Shown in pieces: positions 1 to 8,324 of a stretch of DNA of 50,232 nt (its first letter is position 1; each line of letters begins with the position of its first letter). Both the position numbers and the translations under genes were made by a program. This stretch comes from Schlegelella_A sp035995885 (GTDB lineage: Bacteria; Pseudomonadota; Gammaproteobacteria; Burkholderiales; Burkholderiaceae_C): the NCBI GenBank assembly GCA_035995885.1, contig DASYKC010000084.1:1-50232 (forward strand), given 5' to 3'. Under the pieces are notes generated by a model that was not told the DNA's origin, made no database searches, and was given only the letters and a program-made list of their open reading frames with translations.

Positions 1-2491
1 CTACGCCGGCACGGCCGAACCGCCGTCGCGCCGGGTCTGCACGGTGCAGAAGTGCTTTCGCACGGTCGACCTGGAGGAGGTCGGGGATGACAGCCACCTC
101 ACCTTCTTCGAGATGCTGGGCAACTTCTCGTTCGGCGACTACTTCAAGAAGGACGCCATCAGCTACGCCTGGGAGCTGCTGACGGTGCACTTCAAGCTGC
201 CCACCGACAAGCTGTGGGTGACGGTCTACGCCGAGGACGACGAAGCGTACGACATCTGGAACAAGACCGTCGGCGTGCCGGCCGAACGCATCATCCGCAT
301 CGGCGACAACAAGGGCGCGCGCTACGCGTCGGACAACTTCTGGATGATGGGCGACACCGGTCCGTGCGGCCCATGCACCGAGATCTTCTACGACCACGGC
401 GAAGACATCCCCGGCGGCCCGCCCGGCAGCGCCGACGAGGACGGCGACCGCTACATCGAGATCTGGAACAACGTCTTCATGCAGTTCAACCGCCAGGTCG
501 ATGAAAAGACAGGCGCGGTCGTGATGCATCCGCTGCCGAAGCCGAGCGTCGACACCGGCATGGGCCTCGAGCGGCTGAGCGCGGTGCTGCAGCACGTTCA
601 CTCGAACTACGAGATCGACCTCTTCGTCAACATCCTCGCCGCCGCCAAGCGCGAGGTCGACGCCGCCGGCGCGGGCGATGCCGACGCGGCGTCGCCGTCG
701 CTGAAGGTCATCGCCGACCACATCCGCGCCTGCAGCTTCACCGTCGGCGACGGCATTGTTCCGGGCAACGAAGGGCGCGGCTACGTGCTGCGGCGGATCG
801 CCCGGCGCGCGATCCGCCACGGCTACAAGCTCGGCGCGAGGAAGCCGTTCTTCCACCGCCTCGTCGCCGTCGTCGTCGCCGAGATGGGCGATGCCTATCC
901 GGACCTGCGCGCGCAGCAGACGCGCGTCACCGCCGTGCTGAAGCAGGAAGAGGAGCGCTTCTTCCAGACCATCGCCAACGGCATGGAGATCCTCGAGTCG
1001 GCGCTCGCGGCGCTCAAGCCCGGCCAGCCGCTCTCGGGCGACGTCGCCTTCAAGCTGCACGACACCTTCGGCTTCCCGGTCGACCTCACCGCCGACGTCT
1101 GCCGCGAGCGCGGCGTCGGCGTCGACGTCGCGCGCTTCGATGCGCTCCTCGCCGAGCAGCGCGAGCGGGCGCGCGCGTCGGCCAAGTTCAGGATGGCGCA
1201 GGGCCTCGACTACGGCGGCGGCGCCTCGATTTTCCACGGCTACGAGACGCTGACTCACGAGGCCGCGCGCATCACGGCGATCTACGTCGACGGCGCGGCG
1301 GTCGAGCGGGCACAGGCCGGCGACGTCGCGGTCGTCGTCCTCGACCACACGCCGTTCTATGCCGAGAGCGGCGGCCAGGTCGGCGACACCGGCGAGCTGC
1401 GCAACGCGCAGGCGCGGATGATCGTCGAGGACACGATCAAGGTGCAGGCGGCAGTCGCCGGTCACCAGGGCCGCATCGTCGAAGGCTCGCTGTCGGTCGG
1501 CGACGTCGTCGCGACGCGCGTCGACGCCGAGCGGCGCGCCAGGACCGTCCGCAACCACAGCGCGACGCACCTGATGCACAAAGCGCTGCGCGAGGTCCTC
1601 GGCGAACACGTCCAGCAGAAGGGCTCGCTCGTCGACGCCGACAAGACGCGCTTCGACTTCGCCCACAACGCGCCGCTGAGCGACGACGAGATCCGGCGCG
1701 TCGAGGAGATCGTCAACGCCGAGATCCTCGCCAACCACGCGACGAACGTGCGCGTGATGCCGATCGACGAAGCGCAGAAGCTCGGCGCGATGATGCTGTT
1801 CGGCGAGAAGTACGGCGACGAGGTGCGCGTCCTCGACATCGGCTCGAGCCGCGAGCTCTGCGGCGGCACGCACGTGCAGCGCACCGGCGACATCGGCCTG
1901 TTCAAGATCGTCGCTGAGAGCGGGGTCGCCGCCGGCGTTCGCCGCGTCGAGGCGGTGACCGGCGCCAACGCGCTCCACTACCTGCAGGCGCTCGAAGCGA
2001 CGCTCGGCCGGCTCGCCGGCGAGCTGCGCTCGGCGCCCGACGAGGTGCCGGCGCGCGTCGGCCAGGTGCTCGAGCACGTTCGCGCGCTCGAGAAGGAGCT
2101 CGCCGCGCTGAAGGGCCGGCTCGCCTCGGCGCAGGGCGACGACCTGGCGCAGCGCGCCGTCGACGTCAAGGGACTGAAGGTGCTGGCGGCGCGCCTCGAC
2201 GGCGCCGACGCGAAGACGCTGCGCGACACGCTCGACAAGCTCAAGGACAAGCTGAAGACAGCGGTCATCGTTCTCGCCGCCGTCGACGGCCAGAAGGTCC
2301 AGATCGCCGCCGGCGTCACCGCCGACAGCACGGGCCGCGTCAAGGCCGGCGATCTCGCCAGCTTCGTCGCCGCCCAGGTGGGCGGCAAGGGCGGCGGCAA
2401 GGCCGACATGGCGATGGCCGGCGGCAGCGACCCGGCGCGCCTCGGCGATGCCCTGGCCTCGGTTCCGAAGTGGGTCGAGGAGCGCGCCTGA
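1..2491 (+). CDS. alaS: Alanyl-tRNA synthetase, 5' end outside the window
   Basis: Charges tRNA-Ala with alanine and edits mischarged Ser/Gly-tRNA in the cytoplasm. The frame is open from base 2, so roughly 55 N-terminal residues are missing and about 829 are visible. The catalytic core carries FFEMLGNFSFGDYF, DTGPCGPCTEIFYDHG and SVDTGMGLERLSAVLQHV. The editing site is present: HSATH near bases 1556-1570 and CGGTH near 1859-1873. The C-terminal C-Ala domain ends with a Gly-rich GGKGGGKADMAMAGG segment typical of the family. The stop shares one base with the folB start, so the genes are probably co-transcribed. Oddity: the first 45 or so residues have KCFRTVDLEEVGDDSHLTFF, where proteobacterial enzymes normally have a longer AGGKHNDLENVG.TARHHTFF-type segment. 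Confidence 0.96.
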   Translation, partial: YAGTAEPPSRRVCTVQKCFRTVDLEEVGDDSHLTFFEMLGNFSFGDYFKKDAISYAWELLTVHFKLPTDKLWVTVYAEDDEAYDIWNKTVGVPAERIIRIGDNKGARYASDNFWMMGDTGPCGPCTEIFYDHGEDIPGGPPGSADEDGDRYIEIWNNVFMQFNRQVDEKTGAVVMHPLPKPSVDTGMGLERLSAVLQHVHSNYEIDLFVNILAAAKREVDAAGAGDADAASPSLKVIADHIRACSFTVGDGIVPGNEGRGYVLRRIARRAIRHGYKLGARKPFFHRLVAVVVAEMGDAYPDLRAQQTRVTAVLKQEEERFFQTIANGMEILESALAALKPGQPLSGDVAFKLHDTFGFPVDLTADVCRERGVGVDVARFDALLAEQRERARASAKFRMAQGLDYGGGASIFHGYETLTHEAARITAIYVDGAAVERAQAGDVAVVVLDHTPFYAESGGQVGDTGELRNAQARMIVEDTIKVQAAVAGHQGRIVEGSLSVGDVVATRVDAERRARTVRNHSATHLMHKALREVLGEHVQQKGSLVDADKTRFDFAHNAPLSDDEIRRVEEIVNAEILANHATNVRVMPIDEAQKLGAMMLFGEKYGDEVRVLDIGSSRELCGGTHVQRTGDIGLFKIVAESGVAAGVRRVEAVTGANALHYLQALEATLGRLAGELRSAPDEVPARVGQVLEHVRALEKELAALKGRLASAQGDDLAQRAVDVKGLKVLAARLDGADAKTLRDTLDKLKDKLKTAVIVLAAVDGQKVQIAAGVTADSTGRVKAGDLASFVAAQVGGKGGGKADMAMAGGSDPARLGDALASVPKWVEERA

Positions 2492-2865
2492 TGGACATGT
2501 TGTTTCTCGAAGGCCTCGAGGTGCCGTGCCGGGTCGGCTGCAGCGAGCCCGAGCGGGCGACGCCGCAATCGCTGCGCGTCGAAGTCAGGCTCTACTGCCC
2601 GTTGCTGCGCGACGCTGCGCTCGCCGACGACCTCGAGCGCACGGTCGACTACCGGCTCGCCGGCGATCTCATCGATGCCGTCCAGGGACGCGAGTTCCTG
2701 CTCATCGAGCGGGTCGCCGAGACGCTCGCGGAGGTCGTCCTGAAGAACCCGCTCGTTGATCACGTCACGGTAAGCGTCAGGAAGCGACCGCCGGTGCAGG
2801 GCCTTGAGTGGGCCGGCGTGCAGATCACGCGCGGCCGCAGCGACGCGCCGGCCGCCCGAGGCTGA
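2491..2865 (+). CDS. folB: Dihydroneopterin aldolase
   Basis: Converts 7,8-dihydroneopterin to 6-hydroxymethyl-dihydropterin and glycolaldehyde in folate synthesis (cytoplasm). The 124-residue product has the usual length. It shows the FolB pattern: GLEVPCRVGCSEPERATPQ near the N-terminus, then TVDYRLAGDLI, LLIERVAETLAEV with the substrate-binding Glu, and a C-terminal VRKRPP containing the catalytic-type Lys. ATG at 2491 is chosen because it overlaps the alaS stop by one base and begins the conserved MLFLEGL strand; an upstream in-frame start at 2470 would lie inside alaS. It sits directly before a RibD-C/DHFR-like reductase, which suggests a pterin-related pair. Confidence 0.93.
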   Translation: MDMLFLEGLEVPCRVGCSEPERATPQSLRVEVRLYCPLLRDAALADDLERTVDYRLAGDLIDAVQGREFLLIERVAETLAEVVLKNPLVDHVTVSVRKRPPVQGLEWAGVQITRGRSDAPAARG

Positions 2866-2875
2866 GGCGCGACCG

Positions 2876-3526
2876 GTGAAGGTCGTCAGCAACACGGCGG
2901 TGTCGCTCGACGGCCGGATCAACACGCGCGAGCGGCGCTTCACGTTCTTCGGCAGCGCCGGCGACCACGCCCGGATGAGCCGCCTGCGCGCCGAAGCCGA
3001 CGCGGTCCTCGTCGGCGGTGCGACGTTCCGCAACTGGCCGCATCCTTCGCTGCCCGATCCGGCCGACCGCGGCGCGGCGCGGGCGCCGCTCTGGAACGTC
3101 GTCGTCACGCGATCGCTCGATGTGCCGCTGGGCACCGAGCTCCTCGCCGAGGCGGCGATCCGGCCGCTGTTCGTGACGCGCGCCGCCGCCCTCAGGCCGG
3201 GTTTCCCGGCCGAGGTCGAGGCGTGGCCGGGCGAGGGCGACGTGCCGGTCGGCTGGATCCTCGAGCGCCTCGCCGCGCGCGGCATCGAGCGGCTTCTCGT
3301 CGAGGCCGGCGGCGACCTGCTGTTCCAGTTCCTCGCCGCCGACGCGATCGACGAGATGCACGTCACGCTTTGCCCGATCGTCGTCGGCGGCGATGCGCCG
3401 GCGCTCGTCGACGGCGCCGGCTTCGATCGCGCCGACGTGCGCCGGCTCGCGCTCGTCGCCAGCGAGGTCGAGGGCGACGAGGTCTTCCTCCACTATCGCA
3501 ACCTGCGCAAGGGGAGCGCCGCATGA
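2876..3526 (+). CDS. RibD C-terminal (DHFR-fold) reductase-like protein
   Basis: A 216-residue stand-alone RibD-C domain, the dihydrofolate-reductase-like fold used for NADPH-dependent reduction of pyrimidine or pterin intermediates. Supporting motifs are NTAVSLDGRIN at the N-terminus, ADAVLVGGATFRNWPHP (about residues 42-58), and IERLLVEAGGDLLFQFL with TLCPIVVGGDAPAL toward the end. The deaminase half of bifunctional RibD is absent. GTG at 2876 is the best start: it precedes the conserved first strand and lies 11 bases after the folB stop. Exact substrate unknown: it may be a riboflavin-pathway reductase, a pterin or dihydrofolate reductase, or an enzyme of a modified pathway. The folB neighbour favours pterins, but this is inference. 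Confidence 0.85.
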   Translation: MKVVSNTAVSLDGRINTRERRFTFFGSAGDHARMSRLRAEADAVLVGGATFRNWPHPSLPDPADRGAARAPLWNVVVTRSLDVPLGTELLAEAAIRPLFVTRAAALRPGFPAEVEAWPGEGDVPVGWILERLAARGIERLLVEAGGDLLFQFLAADAIDEMHVTLCPIVVGGDAPALVDGAGFDRADVRRLALVASEVEGDEVFLHYRNLRKGSAA

Positions 3527-4062
3527 CGATCACGATCCGCCGCGCGCGGCCCGACGACGCGGCGGCGATTGCGGCGGTGATGGGCGACCCGGCCGTGTAT
3601 CCGGGTCTGATGCAGATGCCGTTCGCCACCGAGGAGGCGCATCGCACGCGACTCCAGGACAGCCTCGCGCCGGGCAAGGTCGACCTGCTCCTCGTCGCCG
3701 AGCTGAACGGCAAGGTCGTCGGCAGCTCGGGAATGCATCCGGCGGGAACGGCCGTGCGACGGCGCCACGTCATGTCGATCGGCATCTCGGTCGTTCCCGA
3801 GGCGCAGGGGAAGGGCGTCGGTACGGCGCTGATGCAGGCGATGTGCGACTACGCCGATCGCTGGATGGGCGCGCTGCGGATCGAGCTCACGGTCTACGTC
3901 GACAACGCGGCGGCGATCGCGCTCTACCGCAAGTTCGGCTTCGAGACGGAAGGACGCCATCGAGGCTACGCGATGCGCGACGGCCGCTACGTCGACGCGT
4001 TGGCGATGGCGCGCCTGCATCCCGACCCGCCGCGCGTCGCGCCGGCGAGCGATCCCGCATGA
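3523..4062 (+). CDS. GNAT family N-acetyltransferase
   Basis: A 179-residue acetyl-CoA-dependent acyltransferase of the RimI/phosphinothricin-acetyltransferase type. The acetyl-CoA pyrophosphate-binding loop is seen as EAQGKGVGTALMQ (about residues 90-102), followed by ELTVYVDNAAAIALYRKFGFE, the characteristic motif B region. The substrate cannot be predicted. ATG at 3523 overlaps the preceding stop as ATGA, and its own stop overlaps the next start the same way, so it belongs to the alaS-folB run. The first residues, MTITIRRARPDDAAAI, form the usual beta-1/alpha-1 of the fold. Confidence 0.9.
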   Translation: MTITIRRARPDDAAAIAAVMGDPAVYPGLMQMPFATEEAHRTRLQDSLAPGKVDLLLVAELNGKVVGSSGMHPAGTAVRRRHVMSIGISVVPEAQGKGVGTALMQAMCDYADRWMGALRIELTVYVDNAAAIALYRKFGFETEGRHRGYAMRDGRYVDALAMARLHPDPPRVAPASDPA

Positions 4063-4901
4063 AGAAGGTGATGCGGGCCTTGGTCGCGCTCGCGCTCGGC
4101 GTGCTCGCGACGCTCGCTTCGGGCCAGGAGCGCGTCTCCTTCCCGAGCTACGACGGCGCCGGCAACGCGCCGGTCGTCCTGAGCGGCTACTTCTTCCCCG
4201 CGTCGGCGTCGCCGGCGCCGGCGATCGCCATGTTCCACGGCTGCGGCGGCGCCTACGACAAGAGCGGCGCGCTCGCCAGGCGCATGCGCGAATACGCCGA
4301 GCTCTTCAACGGCATCGGCCTGCACGTCCTCGTCGTCGACTCGCTGACCGCACGCTACGAGAAGGAGCTCTGCACGCAGCGCAGCGGCACGCGCCGCGTG
4401 ACGCAGGCCAACCGTCGTCTCGACGCGCTCGGCGCGCTCGCCTACCTCGCCGATCGCGCCGACGTCGACGCCAAGCGGATCGGCCTGATCGGCTGGTCGA
4501 ACGGTGGCAGCACGGTGCTCTCGGCGACCAACCTGCACCACCGCGACGTCGCCGCCGCGACCGTCAAGCCGGCGTTCGCGATCGCCTTCTATCCCGGCTG
4601 CGAGGCCGACCTCAAGCGCGGCTACTCGCCATCGGCGCCGCTCTTGATGCTGGTCGGCCAGATCGACGACTGGACGCCGTCGGCGCCGTGCGTCGCCCTC
4701 GCCCGATCGGTCAGCGAGATGCGGCCGGAGATCGTCGTCTATCCCGGCGCTGGCCATGGCTTCGATTCCGACGCGCCGGTGCGCCTGCGCAAGGACGTGC
4801 CGAACGGCGCCAACCCGGGGCAGGGCGTCCACGTCGGCGGCAACCCGGCGGCGTGGCGCGCGTCGCGCGATCGCGTCGTCCGCTTTCTCGCCGAGCACTG
4901 A
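4059..4901 (+). CDS. Secreted dienelactone-hydrolase-like alpha/beta hydrolase
   Basis: A 280-residue alpha/beta hydrolase, predicted to be exported: the N-terminus MKKVMRALVALALGVLATL is followed by ASGQ, a signal-peptidase I type site. An oxyanion-type HGCGG segment follows. The nucleophile elbow is GWSNGGS (Ser about residue 149), a plausible acid is in GQIDDWTP (about 208), and the base is His in GAGHGFDS. This order matches dienelactone hydrolase family proteins; the natural ester substrate is unknown. ATG at 4059 overlaps the GNAT stop as ATGA. It is the last gene of this plus-strand run and converges on the EgtD-like gene, with only 19 bases between the stops. Confidence 0.85.
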   Translation: MKKVMRALVALALGVLATLASGQERVSFPSYDGAGNAPVVLSGYFFPASASPAPAIAMFHGCGGAYDKSGALARRMREYAELFNGIGLHVLVVDSLTARYEKELCTQRSGTRRVTQANRRLDALGALAYLADRADVDAKRIGLIGWSNGGSTVLSATNLHHRDVAAATVKPAFAIAFYPGCEADLKRGYSPSAPLLMLVGQIDDWTPSAPCVALARSVSEMRPEIVVYPGAGHGFDSDAPVRLRKDVPNGANPGQGVHVGGNPAAWRASRDRVVRFLAEH

Positions 4902-4920
4902 GCGCGGCGACGATTCGCGA

Positions 4921-5886
4921 TCAGCGCGCCGGCGCCCAGAACACGGCGAACCAGCCGTCGCGGTCGCTCCAGCGCCGCGGCGCCGCGAAGCCGGCCTCGA
5001 CGAGCAGGGCAGCGAAGTCGTCGGCCGTGTACTTGCACGAGTTCTCGGTGTGGATCCGCTCGCCGGCGGCAAAGCGCCGGCCGCCACCGGGCCAGGTGAC
5101 GGCGACCGACCCGCGCGCCTCGAGGTGCATCTCGATGCGCGACTTCGCCTCGTTGAAGAAGGCGACGTGACGCCACTGGCGCGGCGCGAAGTCGCTGCCG
5201 ATCAGGCGGTTGAGATGGACGAGGGCGTTGCGATTGAACGCCGCGGTGACGCCGAGCGAATCGTCGTAGGCCGCTTCGAGGACAGCGCGCGGCTTGACCA
5301 GATCGACGCCGATCAGGAGGCCGCCGCCGTCGCTGCGCTCGCGCACCCGGCGCAGGAAGGCGAGCGCCGCGTCGGGCGTGAAGTTGCCGATGCTCGAGCC
5401 GGGATAGAAGAACACCGGGCGCTCGCCATCGAGCAGCTCGGCCGGAATGTCGAGCGTCGTCGAGAAGTCCTGGCCGACGCCGGCGACCTGCACCTGCGGA
5501 TGGTCGCGCTGCAGCTGGCGCAGCGCCTCGCGCAGGAACTCGACCGAGATATCGACGGCGACGTAGCGCTTCGGCTCGAGCAGCGGGAACAGGCTCGCCG
5601 CCTTGGCGCAGTTGCCGGCGCCGAGGTCGACGAGCGCCATGCCGGCGCCGATCGCCTCGGCCATCTCGGCGCCGTGCGCGGCGAAGATGGCGGCCTCGGT
5701 GCGCGTCGGGTAGTACTCGGCGAGCTCGGTGATCGCCTCGAACAGGTGCGAGCCGAGCCGGTCGTAGAAGAACTTCGGCGCGACGCTGGCCGGCGTCGCC
5801 GCGAGCGCAGCGCGCGCGGCCGCACGTTCGGCGTCGGTGTCGGCGAGCCAGGTCTGGATGAAGCGGGGCGACTTTGAATCAGGCAT
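4921..5886 (-). CDS. egtD: EgtD-like histidine N-alpha-methyltransferase
   Basis: SAM-dependent methyltransferase of the EgtD family (DUF2260/Methyltransf_33), which trimethylates histidine to hercynine in ergothioneine synthesis. At 321 residues it has the length of the mycobacterial enzyme. Visible signatures: FYDRLGSHLFEAITELAEYYPTRTE split over the N-terminal region, SAM motif LVDLGAGNCAKA, PGSSIGNFTP with the histidine-binding Asn, AAYDDSLGVTAAFNRN, and the C-terminal IHTENSCKYT carrying the Glu and Ser expected in the substrate pocket. An EgtB sulfoxide synthase normally lies beside it; none is seen in this window, so function could be hercynine-only, or egtB may be elsewhere. The start ATG (5884-5886) is divergent from the TlpA-like gene. 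Confidence 0.85.
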   Translation of the reverse strand: MPDSKSPRFIQTWLADTDAERAAARAALAATPASVAPKFFYDRLGSHLFEAITELAEYYPTRTEAAIFAAHGAEMAEAIGAGMALVDLGAGNCAKAASLFPLLEPKRYVAVDISVEFLREALRQLQRDHPQVQVAGVGQDFSTTLDIPAELLDGERPVFFYPGSSIGNFTPDAALAFLRRVRERSDGGGLLIGVDLVKPRAVLEAAYDDSLGVTAAFNRNALVHLNRLIGSDFAPRQWRHVAFFNEAKSRIEMHLEARGSVAVTWPGGGRRFAAGERIHTENSCKYTADDFAALLVEAGFAAPRRWSDRDGWFAVFWAPAR

Positions 5887-5947
5887 CGGTACGCAGGCTT
5901 GGAGAAAGGGGTCGTGGCGACGACGCGCACCTTACCGCGGGATCGCC

Positions 5948-5953
5948 CAGAAT
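5948..5953 (+). promoter_or_regulatory. -10-like hexamer before the TlpA-like gene
   Basis: CAGAAT ends seven bases before the ATG at 5961 with no purine-rich ribosome-binding site between, so transcription could begin at or next to the start codon. It overlaps the alternative ATG at 5952, which argues for 5961. No convincing -35 was found. Confidence 0.35.
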
Positions 5954-5960
5954 GCAGCGC

Positions 5961-6530
5961 ATGACCAGCAATCGACGCTCCTTGCCGTCCGCGCCCGGTC
6001 GCCGCGGCCTCCTCGGCCAGGCCGTCGCGGTCGCTGTCGCGACGATGCTGCCGTTGCGCCTGGCGCTGGCCGCCCACGTCGTCCGCGCCTGGCCTGCGGG
6101 GCGGCCGGTGCCGCCGCTCGATGTCGCCGATCTCGCGGGCAAGCCGTGGCGCCTCGACACGCTCGCCGGCCAGGTCGTCGTCCTCAACTTCTGGGCGACC
6201 TGGTGCGAGCCGTGCCGGCTCGAGATGCCCTCGCTCGACGCGATGGCGGCGCGCCGCCGCCGCGACGGCGTCGTCGTCGCCGCAGTCAACTACAAGGAGG
6301 CGCCCGACGTGATCCAGCGCTTCCTCGATCGCGCCCCGTTCAAGTCGCAGATCCTCCTCGACAGCGACGGCGACGCGACCGTCTCGTGGACGCCGCGCGT
6401 CTTCCCGAGCACGGTGATCATCGGCCGCAACGGCCAGCCGGTGCACGTCGTCGTCGGCGAGCTCGACTGGGAAGGCGCGGAGGCGCAGGCGCTGCTCGAT
6501 CCGCTCGTCGCCGCGCCGGGTCGCGCCTGA
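5961..6530 (+). CDS. TlpA-like periplasmic thioredoxin-fold protein
   Basis: An exported thiol:disulfide oxidoreductase-like protein of 189 residues. The N-terminus has basic residues including GRRGLLGQ (Tat-like, not a perfect consensus), then a hydrophobic AVAVAVATMLPLRLALA segment. The thioredoxin core has FWATWCEPCRLEMPSLD with active-site WCEPC, and a later cis-Pro-region WTPRVFPSTVIIG. Such proteins reduce cytochrome c apoproteins or other periplasmic thiols. ATG 5961 was chosen over 5952 (adds MQR) because a -10-like element overlaps the latter; longer upstream readings extend into the promoter region of the divergent EgtD-like gene. Confidence 0.86.
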   Translation: MTSNRRSLPSAPGRRGLLGQAVAVAVATMLPLRLALAAHVVRAWPAGRPVPPLDVADLAGKPWRLDTLAGQVVVLNFWATWCEPCRLEMPSLDAMAARRRRDGVVVAAVNYKEAPDVIQRFLDRAPFKSQILLDSDGDATVSWTPRVFPSTVIIGRNGQPVHVVVGELDWEGAEAQALLDPLVAAPGRA

Positions 6531-6592
6531 TCGGCCTCTGCCGCACCGCTCCCCGGCCCGGCCCTTCCCGCGCGAGGGTGCCGGGGCTCGTC

Positions 6593-6598
6593 GATAAT
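6593..6598 (+). promoter_or_regulatory. -10-like hexamer before coaBC
   Basis: GATAAT lies 11 bases before the GTG start at 6610, with GC-only sequence and no Shine-Dalgarno between. Consistent with a very short or absent leader; no clear -35 is visible. Confidence 0.4.
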
Positions 6599-6609
6599 CG
6601 TCCGGCCCC

Positions 6610-7845
6610 GTGAATTCCCCCGTGACATCGTCTGCCGCCGAGCTTGCGGGCCGCCACATCGTGCTCGGCCTGTCGGGCGGCATCGCCTGCTACAAGGCGG
6701 CCGAGCTGACGCGCGCGCTGATCAAGGCCGGCGCCACCGTGCAGGTCGTGATGACCGAAGCGGCGCAGCAGTTCATCACCGCCGTGACGCTGCAGGCCTT
6801 GTCGAACCGCCCGGTCTTCACGAGCCAGTGGGACGCGCGCGAAGCCAACAACATGGCCCACATCAACCTGACGCGCGAGGCCGACGCCGTGCTCGTCGCG
6901 CCGGCGAGCGCCGATTTCGTCGCCAAGCTGCTGCACGGCCGCGCCGACGACCTGCTCTCGCTGCTCTGCCTGGCGCGGCCGATCGAGCGTTGCCCGCTGC
7001 TCGTCGCGCCGGCGATGAACCGCGAGATGTGGGCGCATCCGGCAACGGTTCGCAACTTCGCCCAGCTCGCCGCCGACGGCGCGATCGTCCTCGGCCCGGG
7101 CAGCGGCGACCAGGCATGCGGCGAGACCGGCGACGGGCGCATGCTCGAGCCGGCTGAGCTCCTCGACGAGCTGATCGCCTTCTTCCAGCCGAAGCTCCTC
7201 GCCGGCAAGCGCGTTCTCGTCAGCGCCGGGCCGACGTTCGAGCCGATCGACCCGGTGCGCGGCCTCAGCAATCGCTCGAGCGGCAAGATGGGCTTCGCGG
7301 TGGCCCGCGCCGCCGCCGAGGCCGGTGCCGAGGTCACGCTCGTCGCCGGGCCGGTCGCGCTCGCGACGCCGCGCCACGTGCGCCGCGTCGACGTCACGAC
7401 CGCCGCCGAGATGCATGCCGCGGTCATGGCGGCGGCGCCGCGCAGCGAGGTCTTCGTCGCCACCGCCGCCGTCGCCGACTGGCGCGTCGCCGAAGTCGCC
7501 GCCGAGAAGATCAAGAAGAAGGAAGGGCAGGGCGTGCCGTCGTTCGCGCTGGTGGAGAACGTCGACATCCTCGCCGCCGTCGCGGCGCTCGCGCCGGCGC
7601 CGTTCTGCGTCGGCTTCGCCGCCGAGAGCGGCGACGTCGTCGCCAATGCGAGCGCCAAGCGGCTGAGGAAGAACGTGCCCTTGATCGTCGGCAACCTCGG
7701 CCCCGCGACCTTCGGCCAGGACGACAACGTGCTGACCCTGATCGATGCGCGCGGCGCGCGCGAGCTGCCGCGCGCGGCCAAGCTCGCGCTCGCGCGCCAG
7801 CTCGTCGCCGAGATCGCGTCCCGGCTCGGCGCGGCGTCGTCATGA
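6610..7845 (+). CDS. coaBC: Bifunctional phosphopantothenoylcysteine decarboxylase/synthase
   Basis: Joins cysteine to 4'-phosphopantothenate (CTP-dependent) and decarboxylates the product with FMN, in coenzyme A synthesis. The 411 residues comprise an N-terminal CoaC flavoprotein and a C-terminal CoaB. CoaC motifs: LGLSGGIACYKAAEL, the catalytic His in NNMAHINLTREAD, the PAMN motif in VAPAMNREMW, and the active-site Cys flap in ACGETGDGRM (about 172-181). CoaB motifs: SAGPTFEPIDPVRGLSNRSS and KIKKKEG, the CTP/acyl-carboxylate region. GTG at 6610 is the only reasonable start before the conserved flavoprotein strand. The stop overlaps the dut start as ATGA; coaBC-dut is a common proteobacterial pair. 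Confidence 0.96.
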   Translation: MNSPVTSSAAELAGRHIVLGLSGGIACYKAAELTRALIKAGATVQVVMTEAAQQFITAVTLQALSNRPVFTSQWDAREANNMAHINLTREADAVLVAPASADFVAKLLHGRADDLLSLLCLARPIERCPLLVAPAMNREMWAHPATVRNFAQLAADGAIVLGPGSGDQACGETGDGRMLEPAELLDELIAFFQPKLLAGKRVLVSAGPTFEPIDPVRGLSNRSSGKMGFAVARAAAEAGAEVTLVAGPVALATPRHVRRVDVTTAAEMHAAVMAAAPRSEVFVATAAVADWRVAEVAAEKIKKKEGQGVPSFALVENVDILAAVAALAPAPFCVGFAAESGDVVANASAKRLRKNVPLIVGNLGPATFGQDDNVLTLIDARGARELPRAAKLALARQLVAEIASRLGAASS

Positions 7846-8309
7846 GCGACGGCCAGGCGCGGACCCGGGTCGACGTCCGCATCCTCGATCCGCGTATCGC
7901 CGAGCGCCTGCCGGCGTATGCGACCTCGGGCAGTGCCGGCCTCGACCTGCGCGCCTGCATCGATGCGCCGCTCGTGCTCGCGCCGGGGGCGGCCGAGCTC
8001 GTGCCGACCGGCCTCGCGATCCACCTCGGCGACGCCGGCCATGCGGCGATCCTGCTGCCGCGCTCGGGGCTCGGCCACAAGCACGGCATCGTCCTCGGCA
8101 ACCTCGTCGGCCTGATCGATTCCGACTACCAGGGCCCGCTGATGGTGAGCTGCTGGAACCGCGGCACGACCGCGTTCACGATCGAGCCGTTCGAGCGCAT
8201 CGCCCAGATGGTGATCGTTCCGGTCGTCCAGGCCGAGTTCCGCGTCGTCGCCTCGTTCGACGCGAGCGAGCGCGGCGAAGCCGGCTTCGGCTCGACCGGT
8301 CGCGCCTGA
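7842..8309 (+). CDS. dut: dUTP diphosphatase
   Basis: Homotrimeric dUTPase hydrolysing dUTP to dUMP, keeping uracil out of DNA and supplying the dTMP precursor. It has 155 residues, the normal length. All conserved motifs are present: ATSGSAGLDLRA (motif 1), PRSGLGHKHGI (motif 2), GNLVGLIDSDYQG (motif 3, catalytic Asp), ERIAQMVIVPV (motif 4), and the C-terminal RGEAGFGSTGRA (motif 5). The start ATG overlaps the coaBC stop. Confidence 0.96.
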   Translation: MSDGQARTRVDVRILDPRIAERLPAYATSGSAGLDLRACIDAPLVLAPGAAELVPTGLAIHLGDAGHAAILLPRSGLGHKHGIVLGNLVGLIDSDYQGPLMVSCWNRGTTAFTIEPFERIAQMVIVPVVQAEFRVVASFDASERGEAGFGSTGRA

Positions 8310-8324
8310 GCGAAGCGCGCAGCG

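Noticed and set aside
5874..5960. Longer N-terminus for the TlpA-like protein
   Set aside because: The extension is polar, overlaps the divergent start region, and would bury the signal peptide.
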